The position numbers were made by a program, and so were the translations under genes. The notes beneath the pieces were generated by a model. The model was not told the DNA's origin, did no database searches, and saw nothing but the letters and a program-made list of their open reading frames with translations. This document shows positions 1-6,259 of a stretch of 7,488 bases of DNA, one piece after another (the first letter of the stretch is position 1; each line of letters starts with the position of its first letter). Source of the DNA: Planctomycetota bacterium (GTDB lineage: Bacteria; Planctomycetota; B15-G4; JADJEK01); assembly GCA_016795255.1 (NCBI GenBank), contig JAEUIB010000692.1, positions 1 through 7,488 of the forward strand, given 5' to 3'.

Positions 1-66
1 ATCGACAGCCTCGTGCTCGCCGCGCCGGCGGGCTGGGCGCTGTACGACGCGTTCGGCGTCTGGTGA
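1..66 (+). CDS. cdsA: Phosphatidate cytidylyltransferase, C-terminal end (partial)
   Basis: The frame opening at base 1 gives 21 residues, IDSLVLAAPAGWALYDAFGVW, then TGA at 64-66. The start IDSLVLAAP fits the segment that directly follows the family signature (GG-x-x-DR-x-DS) in CdsA, the integral inner-membrane enzyme that makes CDP-diacylglycerol from phosphatidate and CTP. The hydrophobic tail fits the last transmembrane segment. All other CdsA domains lie upstream of the window, so the call rests on this short tail alone. It is on the same strand as phoH and ybeY but separated from them by 262 noncoding bases, which argues against tight coupling. Another polytopic membrane protein cannot be fully excluded. 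Confidence 0.65.
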   Translation: MDSLVLAAPAGWALYDAFGVW

Positions 67-101
67 GAGAACGTGAATCAATCCGATGGATTCACGTTCT
101 C
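67..101 (+). terminator. Perfect 13-bp hairpin directly after the cdsA stop
   Basis: Arms 67-79 (GAGAACGTGAATC) and 89-101 (GATTCACGTTCTC) are exact reverse complements around a 9-base loop. The stem begins at the base after the cdsA TGA, the usual place for a terminator or 3'-end protecting hairpin. It is AT-richer than its surroundings. No T-run follows the stem, so it is not a textbook intrinsic terminator. An alternative inner pairing (AATCC/GGATT, 80-84 with 88-92) is possible. Confidence 0.6.
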
Positions 102-256
102 GGCTTCACCAAGTGTTGCTCGGCGACGGCAGTCGCCGCACTGTTCAACAGGCGAAGACGATTCGAGATGGACTGACGCGGATCATCTGTGAGTACGGCG
201 GCTGTGAAATCGGTCGCTTCGCGACCGGGGCGCCGCCTCGGACACCTTGTGGGTTC
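102..256 (+). other. Noncoding spacer with two short perfect hairpins
   Basis: No convincing gene or tRNA was found here. It holds two exact small stems: 121-127 with 132-138 (CGGCGAC/GTCGCCG, 4-base loop) and 211-217 with 221-227 (CGGTCGC/GCGACCG, TTC loop). With the larger stems on either side this makes four hairpins between cdsA and phoH. An open frame continuous with phoH runs through the spacer, but its translation does not look like PhoH. No confident promoter for phoH was recognised. It could be a structured 5' leader of the phoH-ybeY transcript or encode a small RNA. Confidence 0.45.
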
Positions 257-298
257 GGCCGTGAAGAAATTGAGGGCGGCCCCCAATTCTTCACGGCC
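257..298 (+). promoter_or_regulatory. Long imperfect hairpin upstream of phoH (leader stem or terminator-like)
   Basis: Bases 257-268 pair with 287-298 without mismatch (GGCCGTGAAGAA against TTCTTCACGGCC). After a single bulged A at 269, 270-272 pair with 284-286. A second bulged A at 273 precedes GGG 274-276 pairing with CCC 281-283. The result is an 18-pair stem with a 4-base loop, ending 30 bases before the phoH ATG. No T-tract follows, so a leader or RNA-processing stem is as likely as a terminator. Both this stem and the one at 67-101 contain CGTGAA/TTCACG. Confidence 0.55.
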
Positions 299-320
299 TC
301 TGGGTTCGCGGGAGACGATC

Positions 321-326
321 GGAGGG
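321..326 (+). promoter_or_regulatory. Ribosome binding site of phoH
   Basis: GGAGGG lies 2 bases before the ATG at 329. The sequence is a strong Shine-Dalgarno match, but the spacing is shorter than usual. A weaker purine run (GGGAGA, 310-315) lies 13 bases upstream of the start. This site is the main nucleotide evidence for starting phoH at 329 rather than at 86. Confidence 0.5.
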
Positions 327-328
327 TC

Positions 329-1300
329 ATGGAACAGGTCATCGCGTTGCGCAGCGTCGACGAAGAGCGAGTCCTGCTCGGAGCTCGCGATCGGTTGAGG
401 CGGATGCTCGGCCAGCGATTCGGGGTCGAGGTCGTGAGTCGCGGCGGGCAACTGCGGATCCTCGGGCAGGACGACGCGGTCATTCATGCGCACGTCGTCG
501 TCATGCGCGCGCTCGAGGCGATCCGCCGCGGAGTCGACGAAGGGGTCGTCGAACGCATCCTGTTCGAAGCGTCCGTCCCCGAGCCGAGCTCGGACGCCCA
601 GCCGCACGTGACGCTGGCGCCCGGTATCAAGCCGCGCTCGGCAGGCCAACAGCGCTACGCCGAAGCGCTGCATCAGGACCAGATCGTGATCTCGGTCGGA
701 CCGGCCGGCTCCGGCAAGACGTTCCTCGCGGTCGCGTGCGCCGTCGCCGCACTGAAGCGCGGCGAGTACCGCCGCCTGGTGCTCGCGCGTCCCGCGGTCG
801 AAGCGGGGGAGAAGCTCGGATTCCTGCCGGGCGACATGCAGGCGAAGGTCAATCCGTACCTGCGGCCGCTCTACGACGCGCTGTTCGCGTTGCTCGATCC
901 GAACCAGGTCCGCCGTTACCTCGAGAGCGACGTCATCGAGATCGTCCCGCTCGCGTACATGCGCGGGCGCACGTTGGAGCGCTCGTTCATCATCTTGGAC
1001 GAAGCGCAGAACACGACGCCGAAGCAGATGAAGATGTTCCTGACGCGCATGGGCGAAGCGTCGCGCGTCGTCGTGACCGGCGACGTCACGCAGACCGATC
1101 TGCCGCCGGGCATGGTGTCCGGGCTCACGCACTGCATCGACGTGCTGCGCGACGTGAAGGGGATCTCGATCGTGCGGCTCGATCGCGAGGACATCGTCCG
1201 GCATCCGCTGGTGCAGAAGATCGTCGACGCGTACGACCGCCTCGAGAGCGCCGACGTCGAGCCGAAGCAGAAAGCGCTGTTCGGAAAGAAGTCGTCGTGA
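329..1300 (+). CDS. phoH: PhoH-family P-loop ATPase (PhoH/YbeZ type)
   Basis: This encodes a 323-residue cytoplasmic PhoH-family protein, the usual length for the family. The N-terminal ~110 residues match the PhoH N-terminal/KH-like region (MEQVIALRSVDEERVLLG onward). The ATPase core has Walker A GPAGSGKT at residues 124-131 and Walker B FIILDEAQN at 220-228, followed by the conserved segments TPKQMKMFLTRMG and VVTGDVTQTDLP. PhoH/YbeZ proteins bind and hydrolyse nucleotide, are linked to RNA metabolism, and are typically encoded beside ybeY, as here. The open frame extends upstream to 86, but those 81 residues lie in hairpin-rich DNA and do not resemble PhoH, and a Shine-Dalgarno-like GGAGGG precedes 329. 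The stop codon overlaps the ybeY GTG by the GTGA arrangement. The family assignment is very secure; the exact biochemical role of PhoH remains poorly defined. Confidence 0.95.
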   Translation: MEQVIALRSVDEERVLLGARDRLRRMLGQRFGVEVVSRGGQLRILGQDDAVIHAHVVVMRALEAIRRGVDEGVVERILFEASVPEPSSDAQPHVTLAPGIKPRSAGQQRYAEALHQDQIVISVGPAGSGKTFLAVACAVAALKRGEYRRLVLARPAVEAGEKLGFLPGDMQAKVNPYLRPLYDALFALLDPNQVRRYLESDVIEIVPLAYMRGRTLERSFIILDEAQNTTPKQMKMFLTRMGEASRVVVTGDVTQTDLPPGMVSGLTHCIDVLRDVKGISIVRLDREDIVRHPLVQKIVDAYDRLESADVEPKQKALFGKKSS

Positions 1301-1815
1301 CGCGTCGCCCCGGGGCTCGGCGCCCGGCGTCCGGACGTCGCCTCGAGGCTCCGATCGACCTGCGTTGCTGCGTCGCATTGCCCCGACCGCTGCGCGCGCT
1401 GCTCGTCGAGGCCGCGGCGGCCGCGACTCCGCGGGGCCGGCGATGGTCGTTGGTGGTCGTCGGGGATCGACGCATGCGGCGACTCAATCGCGAGTTCCAT
1501 GCGACCGACGAGACGACCGACGTGCTGGCGTTCCCGCTCGATCGACTCGACGGGGACGAGCACGCGGTGGACGGCGAGGTCATCGTCTGCGCTCCCTACG
1601 CACGGCGCGAAGCTCGGAGTCGCGGTCTTCAGTTCGGGACGGAGCTCGCGCTGTACGCGGTCCACGGCATCTTGCACCTGCTCGGTGAGGACGATCACGC
1701 ACCTGCCGCGGCGCGACGGATGCGGGTGCGCGAACGGGCGATCTTGGCGAAGGTCGGAGTCGCCTTGCCCCGGGGGCATCTGGACGAACTGAAGTTTCCC
1801 GCGCCGAGGGCGTGA
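1297..1815 (+). CDS. ybeY: Endoribonuclease YbeY (rRNA maturation factor)
   Basis: This encodes a 172-residue YbeY-family metalloprotein, a single-strand endoribonuclease required in many bacteria for 16S rRNA 3'-end processing and ribosome quality control. The conserved RNA-facing segment LNREFHATDETTDVLAFP spans residues 63-80. The zinc loop HGILHLLGEDDH spans 123-134, with His123, His127 and His134 as candidate ligands. The loop has one more residue before the last His than the GYDH form of E. coli. The GTG start at 1297 overlaps the phoH TGA (GTGA), with a purine-rich GGAAAG at 1283-1288 inside phoH, so translational coupling is likely. The first ~20 residues are Arg/Pro/Gly-rich and poorly conserved, so the true start could be slightly downstream. 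Pairing with phoH strongly supports the call. Confidence 0.92.
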   Translation: MTRRPGARRPASGRRLEAPIDLRCCVALPRPLRALLVEAAAAATPRGRRWSLVVVGDRRMRRLNREFHATDETTDVLAFPLDRLDGDEHAVDGEVIVCAPYARREARSRGLQFGTELALYAVHGILHLLGEDDHAPAAARRMRVRERAILAKVGVALPRGHLDELKFPAPRA

Positions 1816-1854
1816 ACGCGCGTCGGAGAACGCGAGCGACGCCCCCGGGAAACT
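1793..1854 (+). terminator. Hairpin spanning the ybeY stop codon
   Basis: AGTTTCCCG (1793-1801) is an exact reverse complement of CGGGAAACT (1846-1854). Inside it GGGCGT (1808-1813) pairs with ACGCCC (1839-1844), and CGCG runs can close the interior further. The structure includes the last six ybeY sense codons (from 1795) and the first base of its TGA (1813). It lacks a T-run, so it may stabilise the 3' end or terminate inefficiently rather than act as a classical intrinsic terminator. The perfect 9-bp outer stem over a 44-base interior is the main support. Confidence 0.4.
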
Positions 1855-1944
1855 GCGTCGTCGATGCGCGGAACAGGGGCGAAACCTGTGACTTGCGCCG
1901 ATCGCTGACTACAAGGGACGTGGTCCGCGAGTGCGGGTCGAAAC

Positions 1945-1956
1945 GGCGAGCTCGCC
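1945..1956. promoter_or_regulatory. 12-bp perfect palindrome upstream of the promoter
   Basis: GGCGAGCTCGCC is an exact palindrome ending 25 bases before the predicted -35 box of the large secreted-protein gene. That position would suit an activator or repressor site. GC-rich palindromes of this length arise by chance fairly often in such DNA, and no known regulator motif was recognised. Confidence 0.2.
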
Positions 1957-1981
1957 CCGGCAGGATCCGAGCTCCGCTGGT

Positions 1982-2010
1982 TTGACTCAACTCGTGATGC
2001 CGCGTAGACT
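1982..2010 (+). promoter_or_regulatory. Sigma70-like promoter for the 1327-residue secreted protein
   Basis: TTGACT (1982-1987; five of six match TTGACA) is separated by exactly 17 bases from TAGACT (2005-2010; four of six match TATAAT). Transcription would begin near 2017, giving a leader of about 72 bases before the ATG at 2089. It sits in the only sizeable gap between ybeY and the next gene and points the right way, so the two groups of genes are probably separate transcription units. Confidence 0.6.
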
Positions 2011-2017
2011 TTTGGCG

Positions 2018-2080
2018 CCGCAGGTTCCGCTGCGGCAACCCGGAACCAGAATCGCGCCCAGGGGGCTCTCACCCCCGGAG
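2018..2080 (+). promoter_or_regulatory. 5' leader with two hairpins and ribosome binding site
   Basis: The predicted leader carries CCGCAG (2018-2023) paired with CTGCGG (2030-2035), almost at the transcript 5' end. Five G (2061-2065) pair with five C (2072-2076) across a 6-base loop. The Shine-Dalgarno GGAG (2077-2080) follows the second stem immediately and is spaced 8 bases from the ATG. The first stem may protect the transcript end. The second places a G/C clamp directly against the ribosome binding site and could modulate access to it. Confidence 0.5.
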
Positions 2081-2088
2081 AATCAACG

Positions 2089-5000
2089 ATGATCGGGACT
2101 CTCCGTTCGCGTTCGACGAGCATGGCCATGTTCGTCGCACTGCTCGGCCTCGCGTTTTGCGGCACGGCGTCGAGTCAAGACGCCGAACTGACCTTCAACC
2201 AGAAGTTCAAGGGTCTGATCTCCGACCCGCTCGACACCGACACGGTCGGCTTCGAGGAGGTCCAGGGGTCGAAGCTGACGATCGTCGTCAAGCGCGACAA
2301 GGGCAGCGTGCTGACGCCGGCCGTGACGCTGCTCGACGGTACGACGCTGACGCCGATCAACGTCGGCTCGGCGCTGAAGCAGACGCCGAAGTCGGTCACG
2401 ATCAAGAACTTCGTCGCGCCGTTCTCCGGCGCCTACGTGGTCCAGGTCGGATCGCTGTCCGGCGCGACCGGCGGCTACACAGTGTCGGTCACCGGCAAGC
2501 CGGCGACGAAGTTCAGCGCGGTCGGCGACATCGCGGTCGGCGGTGAGATCGACGAGATCGAGTTCGTCGCGCGCAAGGGCGGGCTGTTGTCCGGCGTGCT
2601 GACGCCGACGGCGCCGACGCTGACGCCGACGCTGATCGAGATCGAAGACCCGAGCGGCGCGCTGGTCGCGATCGCCGGCTTCAACTCGACGGCCGCGAAC
2701 ACGAACAAGCTCACGTTGAAGAACGTCGCGCTGCCGCGCACCGGCACCTACGTGCTGCGCATGACCGGACTCAACGCGTCGACGGGGACCTATTCCGCGA
2801 AGCTGTCGGTCAAGCCCGCGAAGCCCGAGAAGGGCACGCTCCTCGAGCCCGGCCTCCCGTCGGGTGGCGGCGGTGGCAGCGGTGGCGGCGCGTTCACGCT
2901 CAGCGAAGTCCAGTTCGGCCGCGGCATCCTGTCGATCGACGGGCTGTCGATGCAGGTCGTGTCGCCGCTGACGACGCTCGACACGAACCCGATCTCGGGA
3001 GTCGCGGTCGACGGCACGCTGCAGAAGCTCTACCCGCAAGTGATCCTCGACGAGCGGCTCGCGTTCGGGCTCGGCCCGTTCTTCACGCCGCCGATCGTGC
3101 CGCGCAACGCGGTGCTCGAGCTCGTGTTCACGAAGCCGATCGACATCGACTCGCTGGCGCTCGACGCCGATCGGCGACTGACGGCGAACTCGCCGATCCA
3201 AGTCGCCGTCAACGGCCAGAGCGTGTTCGCGCAAGTCTTCGTCGTCGGTTCGCGCGTGATCGTGAATCCGGTCGTCGCGGACGAAGTCGGCTTCCCGGCG
3301 TCGCCGATCGTCGTCAACGCGCTCGGCAAGGGCGTGGCGTCGACGACGGGCGCCGCGACGCTGACGCTGAATCCGGTCGGCAACAACGTGCTGAAGTCGC
3401 AGGGCGGCGGTTCGCTGAAGCCGCGTTCGGACTTGCTCGGCTCGACCGCGGCCGGCGGCACGGCGATCGGCTTCAACCCGGGCAACTCGTCGCTCGACTT
3501 CATCGACCAGGGCACGCAAGGCGCGGTCGACTTGACGTTCAACGGGTTCCTGCCCGACGTCAAGGCGCCGCGACTGGTGCGCGAGTACCGCTTCGACGGC
3601 ACGTTCACCTACGCCAACGGCGACTCGATCGGCATCAACTCGATCACGCTGCGCACGACGGTCGGCTTCAGCAACCTGGCGAGGAACGGCAAGGGTGAAT
3701 GGGCCGACGGCATCATCCGCCTGCGCCCGCAGGGTCCGAACAAGGAGACCGTGGTCATCCTCGCCAGCCAGACCACGAACCTCGGCGGCGGTCTGTTCCA
3801 GACCACGTTCCAACTCGCGACCGGGATCAAGGTGCCGCTGGCCGACGGCCAGAAGTACGAGCTCGCGCGCGCCGAGTTCTACGAGCCCGATCCGGGCAAA
3901 CCGCTCGACCCGACGGTGTTCGATCCGGCCAACCCGCTGATCCTCGAGAACGAGGTCATCAACAACTTCCTCGAGCTGAAGGACGCGAACGGCAACGTCG
4001 TCGAGCTGACGGACGGCATGCCGTCGACCGGCACGGTGACGGTGCGCTTCTCCGAGCCGATGGAGCTGAGCTCGTTCCTGCCGTACGAGACGTTCTACGT
4101 CACGGACGATCCGGCTCCGAGCAACCCGGGCATCAACAACATCGGCCGGGTGATCGCGAGCGAAGGTGGCCGCGCGATGACGTTCGCGCCGGACCGCGCG
4201 ATCCAGTTCGGACCGCAGGCCGGCACGTTCGAGCGCGTCGGCTTCGGTCCCGATCCGCGCGCGCTGCTCTTGCACCTGCAGATCGTGCCGGCGCCGGACG
4301 TGCTGATCGGGCTGCTCGGTGAGACCGGATACAAGGAGTTCGTGAAGGAAGGCCAGCGCGGACTGACCGACCTCGCGGGGCGTGCGGTCGCGACCGACCC
4401 GACGCTGCTGACGACGCAAGAGCCGATCGTGAACATCCAGATCCCGGTCGAGACGATCGGCGACCTGTCGCTCGACAACCTCGGCGCGGTGGTGATGCGG
4501 TTCCGCGGCGCTCCGGTCACGGCATTCGCACCGGATGGTTCGGCGGGCGTCACGTATCGCGACGTGCCGGATTCGATCTGCGGTCCGAACGGCAACGTGT
4601 TCGGTCCGCACATCCCGGACATCAACTTGTTCTCGAACGGGTTCTTCTCGGGCGCGCCGGTCGCGTTCTTCCAGAAGATCCACGACGACTTCAATCCGCC
4701 GATCGACGGCCAGTTCTCGGCGTTCGCGTTCGGTACGTCGACGCCGATCGGTGGCTTCTCGGTGATCGGCGGCGCGCGCTTCCAGCACGTCTACCGGGCG
4801 CAGGACTGCTCGCCGGACTCGGACGGTCTGGCCGGCACGTTCCTCGACCTGCGCCAGGTCAACTACGCACCGTCGGGCGGCAACGTCCTCAACACGACGA
4901 TCCCGGACTTCCAAGTCCACGGCGGCCACACGCGGTTCATTCCGGTCACGGCGCAGGGCAGCGGCATTCCGCAACAGCCGGAGACCGGTCTCGGCTTCTT

Positions 5001-6072
5001 GATGGGTGGCACGTTCAACACGATCGGCAATCCGAACTCGGGCCTCCTCGCCGGCAACTACAACGCGACGAACGTCGACACCGGAGTGCCGTTCGAGCGT
5101 GAGCTGCTGTACGGGACCGAGATCGGCCCCGACGCGTACACCGGCGGCAAGTTCGTGATCGACAACGCGAACCTGTTCACGCCGGCCGGCACGTCGCGCG
5201 CGTACCACCCGATCCCGCACGTACCGTTCACGACGACGTTGCCGTACGACAACGGCGCGCTCGAGAACCAGACGCCGCCGAACGGCTCCGGAACGAGCGG
5301 CACGCATTCGCTGCTGCTCGAGTACCGCGTCCGCGGCTCGGCGGCGGGGACCGTCGCGACGGGCAACGGCTTCACGTTCGCGGTCGGCATCCTGACGTCG
5401 GCTCGGCCGCGCTTCCGCGTGTACACGGTCGGCGCCGGTTGCGGATCGTGCACGTTCCAGGGCACGTGCTTCGCCGGATTCACGTCCGCCGTCAATCCGC
5501 CGCTGAACCCGGACCTGATCCGTAACGCCGCGGGGCCGAACCCCGCGCCTCCGGGTCTCCTGTGCGACTGCCCGCGAAACCCGGCGACCGGAAACGTCGC
5601 GCCTCCAGGCGCCCCGGCCGGCTGCACGTTGACGGGTACGGGCCAGTCGATCGTCGCTCTCGCGTCGACGACGAACAACGTGTTCGCGGACGACAAGCAC
5701 AACTACGGCGACAACTCGCGGTACTACATGGTCTTCGACTACGTGAAGAAGACCTCGTTCGTCCGCTCGCCGTGGGTTCGCGCCCAGCCCGGCACGGTGA
5801 CCTCCCTGACGTGGTTGCCGCCGATCTTCGACCCACCGCTGACGAGCGCGCCGGTCGGGACGGAGTTCGACATCCGCTTCCGTGCGTCGACCGACGGCGA
5901 CGGAGGTTTGGCGACGAACCTGCTGACGCCCGAAGACCTCGTCGACGAGAACAACGAGTTCAACACCGGCACGGCACGTCCGTTCGTCCAGTTCGAAGTC
6001 TCGATCCAGGCGAACGTCTCGTCCCAGCTCGTGCCGGTGATCGACACGCTCGTCATTCCGTATCGGAAGTGA
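2089..6072 (+). CDS. Giant exported protein: tandem PPC-like domains, Ig-like domains, C-terminal Cys cluster; function unknown
   Basis: The 1327-residue product starts with a signal peptide (basic n-region, hydrophobic core MAMFVALLGLAF; cleavage likely near residue 27 or 29). Two PPC-like beta domains follow at about 33-138 and 142-245, then a flexible GGGGGSGGG linker at 259-267. Segments resembling bacterial Ig-like (SbsA/Big_5) folds follow: one around 330-420 (NAVLELVFTKPIDIDSL) and one around 630-700 (GTVTVRFSEPMELSSF). The middle, 700-1100, is Gly/Asn/Pro/Thr-rich and unrecognised. Mature-protein cysteines occur only late: C831, C907, C1118, C1121, C1127, C1159, C1161, C1179. The last ~150 residues look like a beta-sandwich ending in VIPYRK. 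No catalytic motif, lipobox, PEP-CTERM or type IX sorting tail was seen. It is probably a cell-surface or extracellular structural/adhesive protein. Start support: RBS GGAG 8 bases upstream, signal peptide, upstream promoter. The PPC-like pair recurs in the protease encoded next. Confidence 0.9.
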   Translation: MIGTLRSRSTSMAMFVALLGLAFCGTASSQDAELTFNQKFKGLISDPLDTDTVGFEEVQGSKLTIVVKRDKGSVLTPAVTLLDGTTLTPINVGSALKQTPKSVTIKNFVAPFSGAYVVQVGSLSGATGGYTVSVTGKPATKFSAVGDIAVGGEIDEIEFVARKGGLLSGVLTPTAPTLTPTLIEIEDPSGALVAIAGFNSTAANTNKLTLKNVALPRTGTYVLRMTGLNASTGTYSAKLSVKPAKPEKGTLLEPGLPSGGGGGSGGGAFTLSEVQFGRGILSIDGLSMQVVSPLTTLDTNPISGVAVDGTLQKLYPQVILDERLAFGLGPFFTPPIVPRNAVLELVFTKPIDIDSLALDADRRLTANSPIQVAVNGQSVFAQVFVVGSRVIVNPVVADEVGFPASPIVVNALGKGVASTTGAATLTLNPVGNNVLKSQGGGSLKPRSDLLGSTAAGGTAIGFNPGNSSLDFIDQGTQGAVDLTFNGFLPDVKAPRLVREYRFDGTFTYANGDSIGINSITLRTTVGFSNLARNGKGEWADGIIRLRPQGPNKETVVILASQTTNLGGGLFQTTFQLATGIKVPLADGQKYELARAEFYEPDPGKPLDPTVFDPANPLILENEVINNFLELKDANGNVVELTDGMPSTGTVTVRFSEPMELSSFLPYETFYVTDDPAPSNPGINNIGRVIASEGGRAMTFAPDRAIQFGPQAGTFERVGFGPDPRALLLHLQIVPAPDVLIGLLGETGYKEFVKEGQRGLTDLAGRAVATDPTLLTTQEPIVNIQIPVETIGDLSLDNLGAVVMRFRGAPVTAFAPDGSAGVTYRDVPDSICGPNGNVFGPHIPDINLFSNGFFSGAPVAFFQKIHDDFNPPIDGQFSAFAFGTSTPIGGFSVIGGARFQHVYRAQDCSPDSDGLAGTFLDLRQVNYAPSGGNVLNTTIPDFQVHGGHTRFIPVTAQGSGIPQQPETGLGFLMGGTFNTIGNPNSGLLAGNYNATNVDTGVPFERELLYGTEIGPDAYTGGKFVIDNANLFTPAGTSRAYHPIPHVPFTTTLPYDNGALENQTPPNGSGTSGTHSLLLEYRVRGSAAGTVATGNGFTFAVGILTSARPRFRVYTVGAGCGSCTFQGTCFAGFTSAVNPPLNPDLIRNAAGPNPAPPGLLCDCPRNPATGNVAPPGAPAGCTLTGTGQSIVALASTTNNVFADDKHNYGDNSRYYMVFDYVKKTSFVRSPWVRAQPGTVTSLTWLPPIFDPPLTSAPVGTEFDIRFRASTDGDGGLATNLLTPEDLVDENNEFNTGTARPFVQFEVSIQANVSSQLVPVIDTLVIPYRK
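2598..2631 (+). repeat. Short in-frame direct repeat in the second PPC-like domain
   Basis: GCTGACGCCGACG occurs at 2598-2610 and 2619-2631, a 21-base period that encodes LTPTAPT then LTPTLIE. It is a small codon-level duplication that could expand or contract by slippage. It makes a Thr/Pro-rich loop inside the domain (residues about 171-181). Confidence 0.5.
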
Positions 6073-6135
6073 CGATGTGACGCCGTTCGCGCGCGAAGCG
6101 CGGGCGGTGCGCGTCGACGACTCTTCTTCGAGCTT

Positions 6136-6173
6136 GAAACGGGCGCGTTCCTTCGACGGAGCGCGCCCGTTTC
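6136..6173 (+). terminator. Strong terminator-like hairpin after the giant gene
   Basis: Bases 6136-6151 pair with 6158-6173 over 16 positions, all Watson-Crick except one G-U, around the 6-base loop TTCGAC. The GC-rich core (GGGCGCG/CGCGCCC) has AAA/TTT flanks, and a short T-rich stretch (TTTCGCTTT, 6170-6178) overlaps its 3' end. It lies 63 bases past the stop of the 1327-residue gene and is the best terminator candidate in the window. Confidence 0.8.
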
Positions 6174-6259
6174 GCTTTGCGCACCTCGGCTGAATCGCTC
6201 AAGAGTTTTCCCGGACCGCCCGATCTACGGCCCCTCCAACTATTGGACGAGGGCAACCC
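6174..6259 (+). promoter_or_regulatory. Short spacer before the protease gene, with ribosome binding site
   Basis: GAGGG at 6249-6253, 6 bases before the GTG at 6260, is a well-placed Shine-Dalgarno and fixes that start. An in-frame TGA at 6191-6193 limits upstream extension. A promoter is expected because the preceding stem should end transcription, but no convincing -35/-10 pair was found. The stretch AGTTTTCCCGG (6204-6214) resembles the AGTTTCCCG arm at the end of ybeY. Confidence 0.55.

Noticed and set aside
141..151. CTGTTCAACAG as a LexA-like operator
   Set aside because: The inverted repeat is exact but only 5 bp per arm with a 1-base centre, unlike the LexA spacing (CTG-N10-CAG) and other known LexA boxes.
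102..256. A tRNA or SRP RNA in the spacer
   Set aside because: No TTCRA-type T-loop with matching stems, no anticodon arm and no SRP core motif could be found.
86..328. An 81-residue N-terminal extension of PhoH starting at ATG 86
   Set aside because: The ATG sits inside the 67-101 hairpin, there is no ribosome binding site, and the translation does not resemble PhoH. Starting at 329 gives the normal family length.
736..1296. A longer in-frame N-terminus for ybeY
   Set aside because: The extension overlaps phoH completely and is Arg/Ala-rich; the GTGA overlap start gives a normal-size YbeY.
92..1378. A 428-codon minus-strand open frame across phoH
   Set aside because: It lies opposite a clear PhoH ATPase with intact motifs, and its translation is Arg/Asp/Ala-rich without any family resemblance.
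2083..5700. A 1205-codon open frame on the minus strand across the giant gene
   Set aside because: Its product is an Arg/Asp/Val/Glu-rich low-complexity string with no domain, typical of the complement of GC-rich coding sequence. The plus strand has the signal peptide, ribosome binding site, promoter and recognisable folds.
6086..6097. TTCGCGCGCGAA palindrome just after the giant gene as a binding site
   Set aside because: It is mostly a CG alternation in GC-rich DNA, matches no known operator, and lies between a stop codon and a terminator.
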